DNA of 64,000 nucleotides, from assembly GCA_965267185.1 (NCBI GenBank), contig OZ253937.1:2232001-2296000 (forward strand), given 5' to 3'. This stretch comes from G965267185 sp965267185. GTDB lineage: Bacteria > Pseudomonadota > Alphaproteobacteria > UBA6615. Each line of letters starts with the position of its first letter. Within the stretch, counting starts at the first letter, position 1. Below are positions 16,046 through 25,208 of this stretch, in pieces. The translations under genes and the position numbers were made by a program. The notes under the pieces are model-generated. The model searched no databases. It saw only the letters and a list, made by a program, of their open reading frames with translations, and had not been told where the DNA came from.

Positions 16046-16609
16046 TCAGAAGTGGGCGTCCGGGTCCTTTAAAAGCTCGAGTTCTTCGGCGGTGCTTTCG
16101 CGGCCAAGAACCTCGTTGCGGTGCGGGAACCGGCCGAACTGAGCGATGATATCGCGGTGTCTCACCGCAAATTCATAGTTGTCCCGGTTGAACTCATCGC
16201 CGCCATCGGCAAGTTTTTCGACCAGCTCGACGCAGCGCTCTTGATTGGCCAAAACCTCACTGTGCATCAGCGGCATGTACAAAAAAGCCTTCTCATGACT
16301 ATTCAGCTCGGCATCGTAGCCCTTTTCAAGGGCCAGCTTGGTTATCGCCAACGCGTGCACATCGGCCGACCAGGCGAGCGGAGAGTCACGGTAAAGATTA
16401 CGGGAAAACTGATCGATTAAAATGATGAGAGCCAAGCATGATCGCGGCGCTTCGACCCAGCGCTCCAGTTTGCCATCGCGCGCCTGATGCGCGGCCTCGC
16501 CGAACCGGGTGCGGATTTCGTCATCGAACGCTTCGTCCTTGCCGAACCATTGATCGCGGCCATTCTCTTCGAACCAAAAACGCAGAACATCGTCAGCATT
16601 AACCGTCAT
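16046..16609 (-). CDS. DUF924 family protein
   Basis: The 187-residue product matches DUF924, an all-helical TPR-like family without an established function. Hallmarks are VLRFWFEE at the start, QWFGKDEAFD, the central LIILIDQFSRNLYRDSPLAWSAD, and near the end GRFPHRNEVLGR with TAEELE. It is complete and probably cytoplasmic. It is the first of two minus-strand genes, diverging from the ChaC-like gene across 124 bp in which I see no convincing operator. Confidence 0.9.
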   Translation of the reverse strand: MTVNADDVLRFWFEENGRDQWFGKDEAFDDEIRTRFGEAAHQARDGKLERWVEAPRSCLALIILIDQFSRNLYRDSPLAWSADVHALAITKLALEKGYDAELNSHEKAFLYMPLMHSEVLANQERCVELVEKLADGGDEFNRDNYEFAVRHRDIIAQFGRFPHRNEVLGRESTAEELELLKDPDAHF

Positions 16610-16733
16610 CGTGCTTTTCCCGTGCTTTACCGGAACTTTATTCTGACCCGTTATACCAAGTGACCCCCACTACCGAGGGAGTTTTTGCCGGGTGCCAGCG
16701 GCAATGGCAGCCCGAGTCGCTTAAGATAGACCC

Positions 16734-17420
16734 ATGTTGAACAGAGATTCGATTCGCAGTGGCATCCTGTACGAGCTGCTGCAGCAACACCAACACGTCA
16801 CCAACGCCGTCCCAAAGACCGCCGAGGAGCGCGCCGCGTCACTGAGGACGACGCTGGCGAACGCACCGGCCGGCGCTTTGGAGGATGATGTGTGGGTATT
16901 CGGATATGGATCGCTGATCTGGAATCCGGCATTTGACTACGCCGAGAAACGGCGGGCGCGGATTTACGGCTTCCACCGGGCATATTGCATCTGGACGCCC
17001 CTGGGCCGTGGCACGCCGGAGAATCCCGGCCTCATGCTCGCGCTCGACCAGGGCGGCTCGTGCTGCGGTGCGGCGTTTCGGATCGCCCGAGACAAGCTCG
17101 AAGAAGAGTTGTCGATCCTGTGGGCCCGCGAGATGGCCCTCGATAGCTACGTCCCGACATGGATTCGGGCGCACACCGAAACCGGTGCCGTTGCCGGGCT
17201 CACCTTCACGATCAATCGGGATCACGAGCGCTACGCCGGCCGCCTCGCACCGGACATCATTGCGTCACACTTGGCAACCGCCGAGGGCTACCTGGGCACA
17301 TCGGCCGAATATCTGGAAAACACGGTCGCTCACCTCGCCGAGCTCGGCATCCGCGACGCGACGCTGACCGATCTCCACCGGCGGGTCGCGCGGCTACGAG
17401 CACAACCGGAGAACACCTAA
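16734..17420 (+). CDS. gamma-glutamylcyclotransferase, ChaC-like
   Basis: The 228-residue product shows the ChaC fold: VFGYGSLIWNPAFDY forms the substrate loop, followed by GFHRAYCIWT and a REMALDSY segment, where the Glu is the expected catalytic acid. ChaC enzymes cleave the gamma-glutamyl bond of glutathione to give 5-oxoproline and Cys-Gly. A role in glutathione turnover would fit the two GST-type genes nearby, but they are in separate transcription units. The ATG at 16734 has only a weak ribosome-binding site, so the start is less certain than the function. Confidence 0.9.
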   Translation: MLNRDSIRSGILYELLQQHQHVTNAVPKTAEERAASLRTTLANAPAGALEDDVWVFGYGSLIWNPAFDYAEKRRARIYGFHRAYCIWTPLGRGTPENPGLMLALDQGGSCCGAAFRIARDKLEEELSILWAREMALDSYVPTWIRAHTETGAVAGLTFTINRDHERYAGRLAPDIIASHLATAEGYLGTSAEYLENTVAHLAELGIRDATLTDLHRRVARLRAQPENT

Positions 17421-17747
17421 CTCTCTCGAGCGGCTGTCGGCTCAGCCTCGGACAAACTGCCTGGAACCTATTTGATCTAGTTGCCGGCCAATAGCGCCAG
17501 CTCAATCGATCATGCGGCTAAAAAAAAGTAGGCGAAGTGTGACGGCTGTCACTCCATTTCGGCAGCCAGTGTCAGACATTCCTCTCATCGCCGCGCGGGC
17601 GGCGAACGAGGATGTATCCATACGCCCATTCAGCACAGCTCCGGACGCAGGAGCGCAATCAGCTATGAGGACCGTGGTCTCGACTGATCCGGTCGCTCAG
17701 GTGACGGGTCCGTTTTCTGAAGTTTTTTGTTCGAAGGAAGTAGAGAG
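17421..17747. other. non-coding interval upstream of the RND operon
   Basis: This 327-bp interval has no convincing gene; a short frame at 17512-17751 lacks a recognisable protein. It contains an A-run near 17520 and a small inverted repeat GTGAC-N4-GTCAC at 17539-17552, which could be an operator. The ribosome-binding site GAAGGAAG for the adaptor gene is at the end. No regulator gene is adjacent. Confidence 0.5.
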
Positions 17748-18938
17748 ATGAACGCCGCGGCAGGACTTAAAACCGCAATAATCGCCCTTGCAGTGGGTGG
17801 CGCCGCTATAGCCGGCGCCTATCTGGTCAAATCTGAACTGACAGGTGGTATCAGCGTCGTCCAGGCTGCACCAGCTCCACAGGCCGTTCCGGTTACCGTT
17901 GTGGAGGTTCGACCCAAGCCGATCCGCTTGTGGTCGGAGTTTTCCGGGCGCTTAGTAGCGATCGACAGAGTGGAACTGCGTCCACAAGTTAGCGGAACGA
18001 TCACGGAAATCCATTTCGAAGACGGGCAGATGGTGACCAAGGGTGACATCGTTGTCACCATAGACTCTCGGCGCTATGCGGCAGCGGTCGCCCGGGCCAA
18101 GGCGGAGTTAAGGGAAGCCCGTCACAATGTGGACCTTGCGAAGAAGCAGCGCGACCGGGCAGAGCGCTTGGTCGCCAAAGGACATGTATCACAGAGTGTT
18201 CTCGACGAGCGGATCAACGATCACACCGTCGCTATCAGCCAAGTCAACAGCGCCAAGGCGAAGCTGGAACAAGTCCAAATCGACCTCGACTACTCCTCCG
18301 TAAGAGCGCCGATCAGTGGCCGGCTGAGCCGCGCCGAGATCACCGAGGGCAACCTGGTCGAAGCCGGACCCAACGCTCCCGTCCTCACCACCATTGTCGC
18401 CACCGAGGGGATCTACGCCGACTTCGACGTCGACGAACGCACCTATTTGCGCCATATGCATAGCGTCGCAAAGGCTGGCGGAGCAGTTTCCACGCTTCCG
18501 GTGGAGTTGACGATCGACGCCGGCGAATTGCGGACCTACTACGGACACATCCATAGCTTCGATAACCAGATCGACCCTGCCACCGGCACGATCCGCGCAC
18601 GGGCCATATTTACAAACGAAGACGGTAGCCTTCTTCCCGGTATCTTCGCCGCCGTGCGGCTCGGTAGCCCGGAAGTCGAGGAGGTCATCTTGTTGAGCAC
18701 GAGAGCGGTCGGCACAGACCAGGACCGTAAGTTCGTCTATGTGGTCAATGAAACCAACAACGTCGTCTATCGAGAAGTCTTGCTGGGAGCCTCCGTCGGC
18801 GGTGAGCGCATCATCCTGCACGGCCTCGAAGCCGACGAGTTGGTCATTGTCGAAGGTCTGATGAAAGTCCGCCCCGGCATGAACGTCGCACCCAGCGGCC
18901 ATGACGCCAAGACGCTGGCGGACTCATCCGGCAGTTAA
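17748..18938 (+). CDS. RND efflux periplasmic adaptor subunit (membrane fusion protein)
   Basis: The 396-residue product starts with a single hydrophobic N-terminal segment (about residues 8-27). The classic adaptor architecture follows: a lipoyl half-motif RVELRPQVSGTITEI.F.DGQ.V.KGD, a coiled-coil hairpin (about residues 105-175, rich in Lys, Ala and Arg), the second lipoyl half VRAPISGRLSRAEITEGNLV, and beta-barrel and membrane-proximal domains. No lipobox Cys is seen, so it is anchored by its N-terminal helix. The ATG at 17748 is preceded by GAAGGAAG. It is the first gene of a pair with the RND permease; no TolC-type channel gene is in the window. Confidence 0.94.
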   Translation: MNAAAGLKTAIIALAVGGAAIAGAYLVKSELTGGISVVQAAPAPQAVPVTVVEVRPKPIRLWSEFSGRLVAIDRVELRPQVSGTITEIHFEDGQMVTKGDIVVTIDSRRYAAAVARAKAELREARHNVDLAKKQRDRAERLVAKGHVSQSVLDERINDHTVAISQVNSAKAKLEQVQIDLDYSSVRAPISGRLSRAEITEGNLVEAGPNAPVLTTIVATEGIYADFDVDERTYLRHMHSVAKAGGAVSTLPVELTIDAGELRTYYGHIHSFDNQIDPATGTIRARAIFTNEDGSLLPGIFAAVRLGSPEVEEVILLSTRAVGTDQDRKFVYVVNETNNVVYREVLLGASVGGERIILHGLEADELVIVEGLMKVRPGMNVAPSGHDAKTLADSSGS

Positions 18939-19001
18939 AGCAGCGTCGAAGCAATCAAACTCAGCAGTTTCTGACGTCAGTCCCAATCAAGAGCCGTCGT
19001 T

Positions 19002-22000
19002 ATGTCTATCTCGCAATTCTTTGTCGATCGACCGATCTTTGCCGGTGTGGTCTCGATACTGATCTTTCTCGGCGGCCTAATCGCTATGCTGAATTCACCG
19101 ATCTCGGAGTATCCCGAGGTGACACCGCCGTCGGTGATAGTCAGCGCTCAATTTCCGGGCGCCAATCCGGCGGTAATCGCGGAGACAGTAGCGACACCGT
19201 TAGAGGAGCAGATCAACGGCATCGAGGGCATGCTCTACATGAACTCGCTCGCCACCACCGACGGCAACCTCTCGCTCACAGTGACCTTCGAAATCGGTAC
19301 GGACGCAGATTTAGCCCAGCAGCAGGTGGAGAACCGGGTCTCTCAGGCATTGCCGCGCCTGCCAGACGTGGTACGCCAACTGGGTGTCACCGTCGTGAAA
19401 AGCTCACCCGATCTGACCATGGTAGTGCATCTCAGATCGCCCAATGAGCGCTACGACATGCTCTATCTTCGTAACTACGCGACCTTGAACGTCAAGGACC
19501 AGTTGGCGCGAGTACGCGGCGTAGGACAGGTTCGCCTGTTCGGTTCGGGCGATTATGCCATGCGCATCTGGCTCAACCCCGACAAAGTGGCTGAGCGAAA
19601 CATGTCCGCGGCCGAGGTCTTGGACGCGGTGCGCCAACAGAACTTTCAAGTGGCCGCCGGCCAGATCGGTGGTGCCCCCTATGGCGAGGGTGTGCAGGTT
19701 CAGCTTCCGATCAACGTCAGGGGCCGTCTACAAAGCGCCGAAGAGTTTGCCCAGGTGATCGTTCGGCGCGACGATGACGGCACCGTGGTACGCTTGGGCG
19801 ATTTGGCGAACATAGAGCTGGGTGCCCAGGGATACGCGCTCCGCTCCCTACTCGACAATAAGCCCGCCGTCGCCATTCCGATTTTCGCCTCGCCGGGCGC
19901 AAATGCACTCAACATATCCCGGGACGTGCGTGCCACCATGGCGCGCCTGGCAACCAGTTTTCCCGAAGGCGTTGAATACAGCATCGTCTACGACCCAACG
20001 GTTTTCGTACAAGATTCGATCAAGTCCGTGGTCAAAACGTTGTTGGAAGCCCTCGCCTTGGTCGTTCTGGTCGTGATCGTTTTCCTGCAAACCTGGCGCG
20101 CCTCAATAATCCCTTTGCTGGCCGTACCGGTGTCGATTGTCGGTACTTTCTCGTTGATGCTGGCTTTTGGTTTCTCGATCAACGTGCTGTCGTTATTCGG
20201 CTTGATTTTAGCCATCGGCATCGTGGTGGATGACGCCATCGTCGTCGTCGAGAATGTCGAACGCAATATTGCCGGCGGCTTAGCGCCACGCGATGCCACC
20301 ATAGCCGCCATGAAAGAGGTGACCGGCCCGATCATCGCGACGTCTTTAGTCATAGCTGGCGTCTTCGTACCGATCGCCTTTCTCAGCGGCTTGACGGGAC
20401 AGTTTTACCAGCAGTTCGCTCTGACCATTGCCATCGCAACGATCATCTCGACCATAAACTCCCTGACCCTGAGCCCGGCGCTCTCGGCCCTGCTCCTCAA
20501 ATCACACGACGCCCCCAAGGACCTCTTGACCAGAGCCATGGACGCGTTGTTCGGCTGGTTCTTCCGGGGTTTCAACCGGTTTTTTGGGCGCGCAACTTCA
20601 CTTTACGCCAAGAGCGTGGGTGGGCTTCTCGGGCGCAAGGGGGTCACGATGGCCGTCTATGTCCTGCTACTGGGTGCGACCTATCAGGGGTTCCAAATGG
20701 TGCCGTCCGGTTTCATTCCGCTTCAAGACAAACAGTATTTGGTGAGTTTCGCACAGCTGCCTCAGGGCGCCACTTTGGAGCGAACCGAAGAGGTCATGCG
20801 CGCCATGTCCGAAATCGCCTTGAAGGAACCCGGTGTCACCGGCGCTGTAGCCTTTCCCGGCCTTTCAATCAACGGTTTCGTTAACAGCCCCAGCGCGGGC
20901 ATCGTTTTTGTCACGCTCGACGAATTCGACCAGCGTAAGGACCCCGCCCTTTCCGGCCCCGCCATCGCCCAACGCTTACAGCAAAAGTATGCCAGCATCA
21001 GGGGGGCCTTCATCGCCATATTTCCGCCCCCGCCAGTGCAGGGATTGGGGACAATCGGCGGCTTTAAGCTGCAAGTTCAAGACCGCAACGACCAAGGTTA
21101 CCAAGCCCTCGACAACGTCATGAAACAAGTCCTGGCGAAGGCGTGGGCTGCACCCGAGCTAACCGGCGTTTTCTCGAGCTACAACATCGACATGCCGCAG
21201 CTCTTCGCCGACGTCGATCGGACCAAGGCTCAGCGCCTGGGTATCCCGGTGGACGAGGTGTTCCGGACTATGCAGATTTATCTTGGGTCGCTCTACGTTA
21301 ACGACTTCAACTTGTTCGGCCGCACCTATCAGGTTATCGCCCAAGCCGACAAACAGTTCCGCTCGGCCCCGGAGAGTATCGCGAGGCTGCAGATCCGCAA
21401 CGCCGATGGCCAGATGGTGCCGCTCGGCTCGGTGGTCTCGGTATCCGAGACTTTCGGCCCCGACACGGCGATGCGTTATAACGCGTTTCGCTCCGCCGAT
21501 CTCAACGGTAACGCCGCGCCGGGATATTCGAGCGGCGAGGCACAGGCAGCAATAACCGAAATCCTCGAAGAGACCTTGCCGCCGGGAATGGCTTTCGAGT
21601 GGACCGAGCTTACCTATCAGCAAATCCTGGCAGGCAATACAGCGCTCTTTATCTTCCCGCTTTGTCTTCTGTTGGTGTTCTTGGTCCTCGCGGCGCAGTA
21701 CGAAAGTCTGACCATGCCCCTGGCTGTGATCATGATTGTGCCCATGAGTATTCTATCGGCGCTCCTCGGCATCTACCTCACCGGCGGTGACAACAACATT
21801 TTCACCCAGATCAGCCTTTTCGTACTGGCCGGGCTGGCGTCCAAAAACGCGATCTTAATCGTCGAATTCGCCCGCGAGCTGGAGCGGCAAGGCCGTAGCC
21901 TCGTCGAGGCGGCGATCGAGGCGAGCCGCCTACGCTTGCGCCCCATTTTGATGACATCTTTTGCATTTATCATGGGCGTGGTACCGCTGGTGCTATCCAG

Positions 22001-22163
22001 CGGCGCAGGTGCGGAAATGCGCCAATCGATTGGCATCGCCGTGTTTTCGGGGATGTTGGGCGTGACTTTTTTCGGTATCGTCCTGACGCCAGTCTTCTAT
22101 GTACTAGTTCGCAAGCTAGACAGGAGACAAGAGGACGCCAAAGTCGAGCAGGCGTCGGTCTAA
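19002..22163 (+). CDS. RND multidrug efflux permease (AcrB/MexB-type, HAE1)
   Basis: The 1053-residue product is full length for a hydrophobe/amphiphile efflux permease in the inner membrane. It begins ISQFFVDRPIFAGVVSI. The proton-relay pair D-D is in TM4 (GIVVDDAIVVVENVERNI) and the matching Lys is in TM10 (LAGLASKNAILIVEFARE). Two large periplasmic loops follow TM1 and TM7, and the docking signature GANPAVIAETVATPLEEQINGIEG is recognisable in order. The gene lies 63 nt after the adaptor and should form a tripartite pump with a TolC protein encoded elsewhere. Substrate range cannot be predicted. Confidence 0.96.
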   Translation: MSISQFFVDRPIFAGVVSILIFLGGLIAMLNSPISEYPEVTPPSVIVSAQFPGANPAVIAETVATPLEEQINGIEGMLYMNSLATTDGNLSLTVTFEIGTDADLAQQQVENRVSQALPRLPDVVRQLGVTVVKSSPDLTMVVHLRSPNERYDMLYLRNYATLNVKDQLARVRGVGQVRLFGSGDYAMRIWLNPDKVAERNMSAAEVLDAVRQQNFQVAAGQIGGAPYGEGVQVQLPINVRGRLQSAEEFAQVIVRRDDDGTVVRLGDLANIELGAQGYALRSLLDNKPAVAIPIFASPGANALNISRDVRATMARLATSFPEGVEYSIVYDPTVFVQDSIKSVVKTLLEALALVVLVVIVFLQTWRASIIPLLAVPVSIVGTFSLMLAFGFSINVLSLFGLILAIGIVVDDAIVVVENVERNIAGGLAPRDATIAAMKEVTGPIIATSLVIAGVFVPIAFLSGLTGQFYQQFALTIAIATIISTINSLTLSPALSALLLKSHDAPKDLLTRAMDALFGWFFRGFNRFFGRATSLYAKSVGGLLGRKGVTMAVYVLLLGATYQGFQMVPSGFIPLQDKQYLVSFAQLPQGATLERTEEVMRAMSEIALKEPGVTGAVAFPGLSINGFVNSPSAGIVFVTLDEFDQRKDPALSGPAIAQRLQQKYASIRGAFIAIFPPPPVQGLGTIGGFKLQVQDRNDQGYQALDNVMKQVLAKAWAAPELTGVFSSYNIDMPQLFADVDRTKAQRLGIPVDEVFRTMQIYLGSLYVNDFNLFGRTYQVIAQADKQFRSAPESIARLQIRNADGQMVPLGSVVSVSETFGPDTAMRYNAFRSADLNGNAAPGYSSGEAQAAITEILEETLPPGMAFEWTELTYQQILAGNTALFIFPLCLLLVFLVLAAQYESLTMPLAVIMIVPMSILSALLGIYLTGGDNNIFTQISLFVLAGLASKNAILIVEFARELERQGRSLVEAAIEASRLRLRPILMTSFAFIMGVVPLVLSSGAGAEMRQSIGIAVFSGMLGVTFFGIVLTPVFYVLVRKLDRRQEDAKVEQASV

Positions 22164-22216
22164 CAAGCGATGTCGCGTCAACAACAACCAATTCTCGTTA
22201 GACAAGGCCAGGAGGC

Positions 22217-22291
22217 TGGCTGGGGCGGCAGGGATCGAACCTGCGAATCACGGGATCAAAACCCGTTGCCTTACCACTTGGCTACGCCCCA
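22217..22291 (-). tRNA. tRNA-Gln (anticodon UUG)
   Basis: The 75-nt reverse-strand sequence folds as a complete cloverleaf. The acceptor stem is TGGGGCG/CGCCCCA, the D-stem GCC/GGC, the anticodon stem ACGGG/CCCGT around the loop TTTTGAT (anticodon TTG), and the T-stem GCAGG/CCTGC with loop TTCGATC. Discriminator G and an encoded CCA end are present. A good promoter lies 20-50 bp upstream. A small repeat GCCAG-N3/4-CTGGC follows downstream. Confidence 0.97.
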
Positions 22292-22311
22292 ATAGCTGCT
22301 CGAATCATGTC

Positions 22312-22340
22312 GTTATATCGGCAATATGGTCTCCGCACAA
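22312..22340 (-). promoter_or_regulatory. sigma70-type promoter of tRNA-Gln
   Basis: On the reverse strand, a -35 TTGTGC (22335-22340) and a -10 TATAAC (22312-22317) are separated by exactly 17 bp. They sit about 20 bp before the mature tRNA 5' end. The tRNA may therefore be transcribed independently of ispE. Confidence 0.6.
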
Positions 22341-22391
22341 TTTGCCGCAAGGGTTTGCGTCGAACCCTCGCCTAACAAGGCCGAAGACAGC

Positions 22392-23285
22392 TTAGTCGCT
22401 GTCCGCGTCAAGCGGGGTTGCCACAATCCACCAATCCGGATTCTCGTGCTGGAGCGTGACCGCAGCCGCTTCTGCCTCGGCGGAGGTGGCAAAGAGACCA
22501 AAACAGGTCGTACCGCTACCGCTCATTCGCGACAATAGGCAATCCGGGCGGCCGGTAAGGGCGGTCAACACGTCGCCGATCGCTGGGCACAGCGATATCG
22601 CAGCGTCGGCTAAGTCGTTGCGGCAGGCCGCCAATTGCAGTGCTAATTCGCGCGGTTCGGCGGCCCATTTTTCGCCTACAGCCGATTCCGCCGCCTGGCC
22701 GGACGAGATAGCGGCAACGCCAGCGAATACCTCAGCGGTGGAGATCGCCACGCGTGGATTTATCAGGACAGCGTGTAGCGGCGCGAGTTGCCCCGGCGAT
22801 GATATCTGCTCGCCGATACCGCCAACCCGAGAGGGCTGGCTTTCAAGACACACAGGAAAGTCGGCACCGAGCTCCTCCACAAAACCCGTAAGACGGTCAG
22901 CGGGGAGATCGAGACACCATAGCCGCACGAGCGCCCGTATCGCAGCAGCGGCGTCGGCCGTTCCGCCGCCGATACCAGCCGCGACAGGAAGATTCTTTTC
23001 CACATGGATTGCAGCGCCCGCCGGTTCAGGTGCCAGCTCGGCCAACAGGTTGGCGGCCCGGAACACTAGGTCCTCTTCCACCGGCGGCAAGTCATCCGCC
23101 ATCGGCCCGTCGCGAGTGAGCGAGAGGCTTTTGCCGGGGCGAACCGTTACGATATCGCCGAGCTTGGCGAAGACGACCAAACTATCGAGCAAATGCATGC
23201 CATCGGCCCGTCGACCGACAATGTGCAGAAACAGGTTGATTTTCGCCGGCGCCAGCTCTCGAAGCGCGGCCCCACCACTACTCAA
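22392..23285 (-). CDS. ispE: 4-diphosphocytidyl-2-C-methyl-D-erythritol kinase
   Basis: The 297-residue product is a GHMP-superfamily kinase that phosphorylates CDP-methylerythritol at the 2-hydroxyl, step four of the MEP isoprenoid pathway. It opens with the diagnostic LAPAKINLFLHIVGRR...MHLLDSLV. The ATP-binding loop is NLPVAAGIGGGTADAAAAI, and the third GHMP motif is SRMSGSGTTCFGLF. I chose a TTG start at 23285, preceded by GGAGG, because the longer frame to 23471 would run into the TPR gene upstream. The stop of that gene is 32 nt before this start, so the two form an operon. The ispH gene of the same pathway is at 53620. Confidence 0.92.
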   Translation of the reverse strand: MSSGGAALRELAPAKINLFLHIVGRRADGMHLLDSLVVFAKLGDIVTVRPGKSLSLTRDGPMADDLPPVEEDLVFRAANLLAELAPEPAGAAIHVEKNLPVAAGIGGGTADAAAAIRALVRLWCLDLPADRLTGFVEELGADFPVCLESQPSRVGGIGEQISSPGQLAPLHAVLINPRVAISTAEVFAGVAAISSGQAAESAVGEKWAAEPRELALQLAACRNDLADAAISLCPAIGDVLTALTGRPDCLLSRMSGSGTTCFGLFATSAEAEAAAVTLQHENPDWWIVATPLDADSD

Positions 23286-23317
23286 GGCTCCGGCCTCCGG
23301 TGTTCGAAAACGAAGCG

Positions 23318-25069
23318 CTAGATGTCTCGCCGCTCGTCCGCCGTTATCGGTTGCGGCAGCTGCTTGCCTTCCAGCTTGTCGCGGATAATGGCCTCGACGT
23401 CGGGTTCGGGCTCTTGCGACAGCGCACGAACCCACTGGAAGCGCGCTTCGTCGCGGCGGCCGGCGAGCCAATAAGCGTCACCGAGGTGATCGTTGATGAC
23501 CGGATCGCCAGGCTCCAAGGCGACGGCGCGTTCGAGATGGGTGACGGCCGCCTCATAATCGCCGAGCCGGTACAACGCCCAGCCCAGGGAGTCGGCAATA
23601 AAACCGTCTTGGGGCCGCTGGGCGACGGCTTTTTCGATCATCTCTTTGGCACGCTCGAGGTTTTGCCCCTGCTCGATCCAGCTATAGCCCAGATAGTTCA
23701 GGACCAACGGCTGATCAGGTTGCAATTCGAGCGCTTTGAGGAAGTCCCGTTCGGCGCGGTCCCATTGCTTGGCACGCTCCAGGGCAATTCCCCTGGTGTA
23801 GAACAAGCGCCAATCCGCATCCTCGGCGGCCCGCTCGTGGGCCGTATCGTAGGCTCGAACGGCTTCGGTATAGCGCTCATCGATGCGCAGGAAGTCACCC
23901 AGTGCGATCGCCGCATCCGATCTTTCAGGCTGTTCGTTCATCATCTTGCGCAGTAACTGGACGGCCTTGTCCACGTCGCCTTGCGAACGATAGCCATCGG
24001 CCAAGTTGAGCCGCGCGTACCAGCCATAAGGGGTATTGGGGTCGATCTCGCCATAAGCCTCCAGAGCGGTCTCTACCTGTTCCTCGCGCTCAAGCACCTG
24101 ACCCAGAAGATAAAGCGTCGGTGGAGATTCAGGCCGCAAATGCAGCGCCAACTGAATCATGATCAGCGCCTGGGCCCGCAGCCGCTCACGGTTCAACAGG
24201 TTGGCGACAGCGTGCAGCGATTCCGCCGCACCTTCGGCATAGGTCGTCACGACCGGCGCCGGTTGCTCGCCATTCGCGAGCGCGGCGCGGGTCGGTTCAA
24301 TCAGCAATGTGCGCGGGTTAACGCGACTAAAATCCTCTACCAGGCGAACCGCTTTTTCCGGCTGGCCGGTTCGCACCAGCAGACCGGCATAGGCTTCGAT
24401 GAGCTGCAGGGCCGGGGTGTCCCCCGACGCGTCAACGCCGCGCTGGAATGCGGCATCAGCCGCCTCGGGTCTACCCGCCATATCGGCGATCATGCCCGCA
24501 TGAAGACCCGCGAGCGGCCCCAATCCATTGGTCGCCGTCAGGCCGTCTAGCAGTTCGAGCGCTTCTTCCGTGCGGCCATCGCCGGCCAGGGCCCAGGCCC
24601 GTACCAGTGGCACGATGATGCGCTGAATTCCTGTCAGCTCGATCTTGTCCAGCCTGCCGAGCGCTTTGCGATAATCCTCGGCCGCGAGAGCTCTTACCGC
24701 CAGCGTCATGTTCGCCAACGGGTCGCGCTCATTCTCGGCGATCACCCGCTCGGCCAACTCAGCAGCTTCGGCGATTCGGCCGGCGCTCGCCATCAGTAAA
24801 TGGCCGCGCTGGGCGATATTGTCCAAATCCGGATTTTCGGCCAGGACCTGTGCTGTGTATGACGCCGCGGCGGCAAAATCACCGACGGTCTCGGCGTGCC
24901 GCGAGGCCAGGAATTTACCGTAGACGGTCTCGCCCACCTGCACCGGCGTACCGCTTAGATCAGTCTGTTCCACAATGGGCGCCGTCGGGCCGGTCGTTGC
25001 CGCCATGGCAGCCTGACCACCTAGTCCCAGCCCAGCAACACCTGCAATAACCGCGAATAGTGTCCGCAT
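23318..25069 (-). CDS. periplasmic tetratricopeptide-repeat protein
   Basis: The 583-residue product starts with a signal peptide (MRTLFAVIAGVAGLGLGG..AMA) and then consists largely of tandem TPR-like helical repeats. Examples are LGWALYRLGDYEAAVTHLERAVALEPGDP and the neighbouring LNYLGYSWIEQGQNLERA near the C-terminus. Such proteins act as interaction scaffolds in the periplasm. A TPR protein in front of ispE is an arrangement I associate with alphaproteobacteria, but a functional link is not known. The ATG at 25069, with a GGGATCGA site, was chosen over an upstream frame opening at 25351 because it gives a clean signal peptide. Confidence 0.88.
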   Translation of the reverse strand: MRTLFAVIAGVAGLGLGGQAAMAATTGPTAPIVEQTDLSGTPVQVGETVYGKFLASRHAETVGDFAAAASYTAQVLAENPDLDNIAQRGHLLMASAGRIAEAAELAERVIAENERDPLANMTLAVRALAAEDYRKALGRLDKIELTGIQRIIVPLVRAWALAGDGRTEEALELLDGLTATNGLGPLAGLHAGMIADMAGRPEAADAAFQRGVDASGDTPALQLIEAYAGLLVRTGQPEKAVRLVEDFSRVNPRTLLIEPTRAALANGEQPAPVVTTYAEGAAESLHAVANLLNRERLRAQALIMIQLALHLRPESPPTLYLLGQVLEREEQVETALEAYGEIDPNTPYGWYARLNLADGYRSQGDVDKAVQLLRKMMNEQPERSDAAIALGDFLRIDERYTEAVRAYDTAHERAAEDADWRLFYTRGIALERAKQWDRAERDFLKALELQPDQPLVLNYLGYSWIEQGQNLERAKEMIEKAVAQRPQDGFIADSLGWALYRLGDYEAAVTHLERAVALEPGDPVINDHLGDAYWLAGRRDEARFQWVRALSQEPEPDVEAIIRDKLEGKQLPQPITADERRDI

Positions 25070-25208
25070 ATTCGATCCCGATATGGAGCACACAGGCCGA
25101 TACGCTAGCGGCCATGTATTAGCCAACAGTTTACCCAAGGGCCTATCGCACCACCAGGACACGTTCTCGTTACGGGTTGGCTGACCGCCGCGAGTACCTG
25201 TTCGTTCC

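Noticed and set aside
17512..17751. A 79-residue frame in the RND leader
   Set aside because: No start signal, no recognisable motif and overlap with the adaptor's ribosome-binding site and start.
22392..23471. The long form of ispE starting at 23471
   Set aside because: The extra 62 residues are Arg-rich, lie across the end of the TPR gene and are not family-like; the TTG at 23285 has a GGAGG site.
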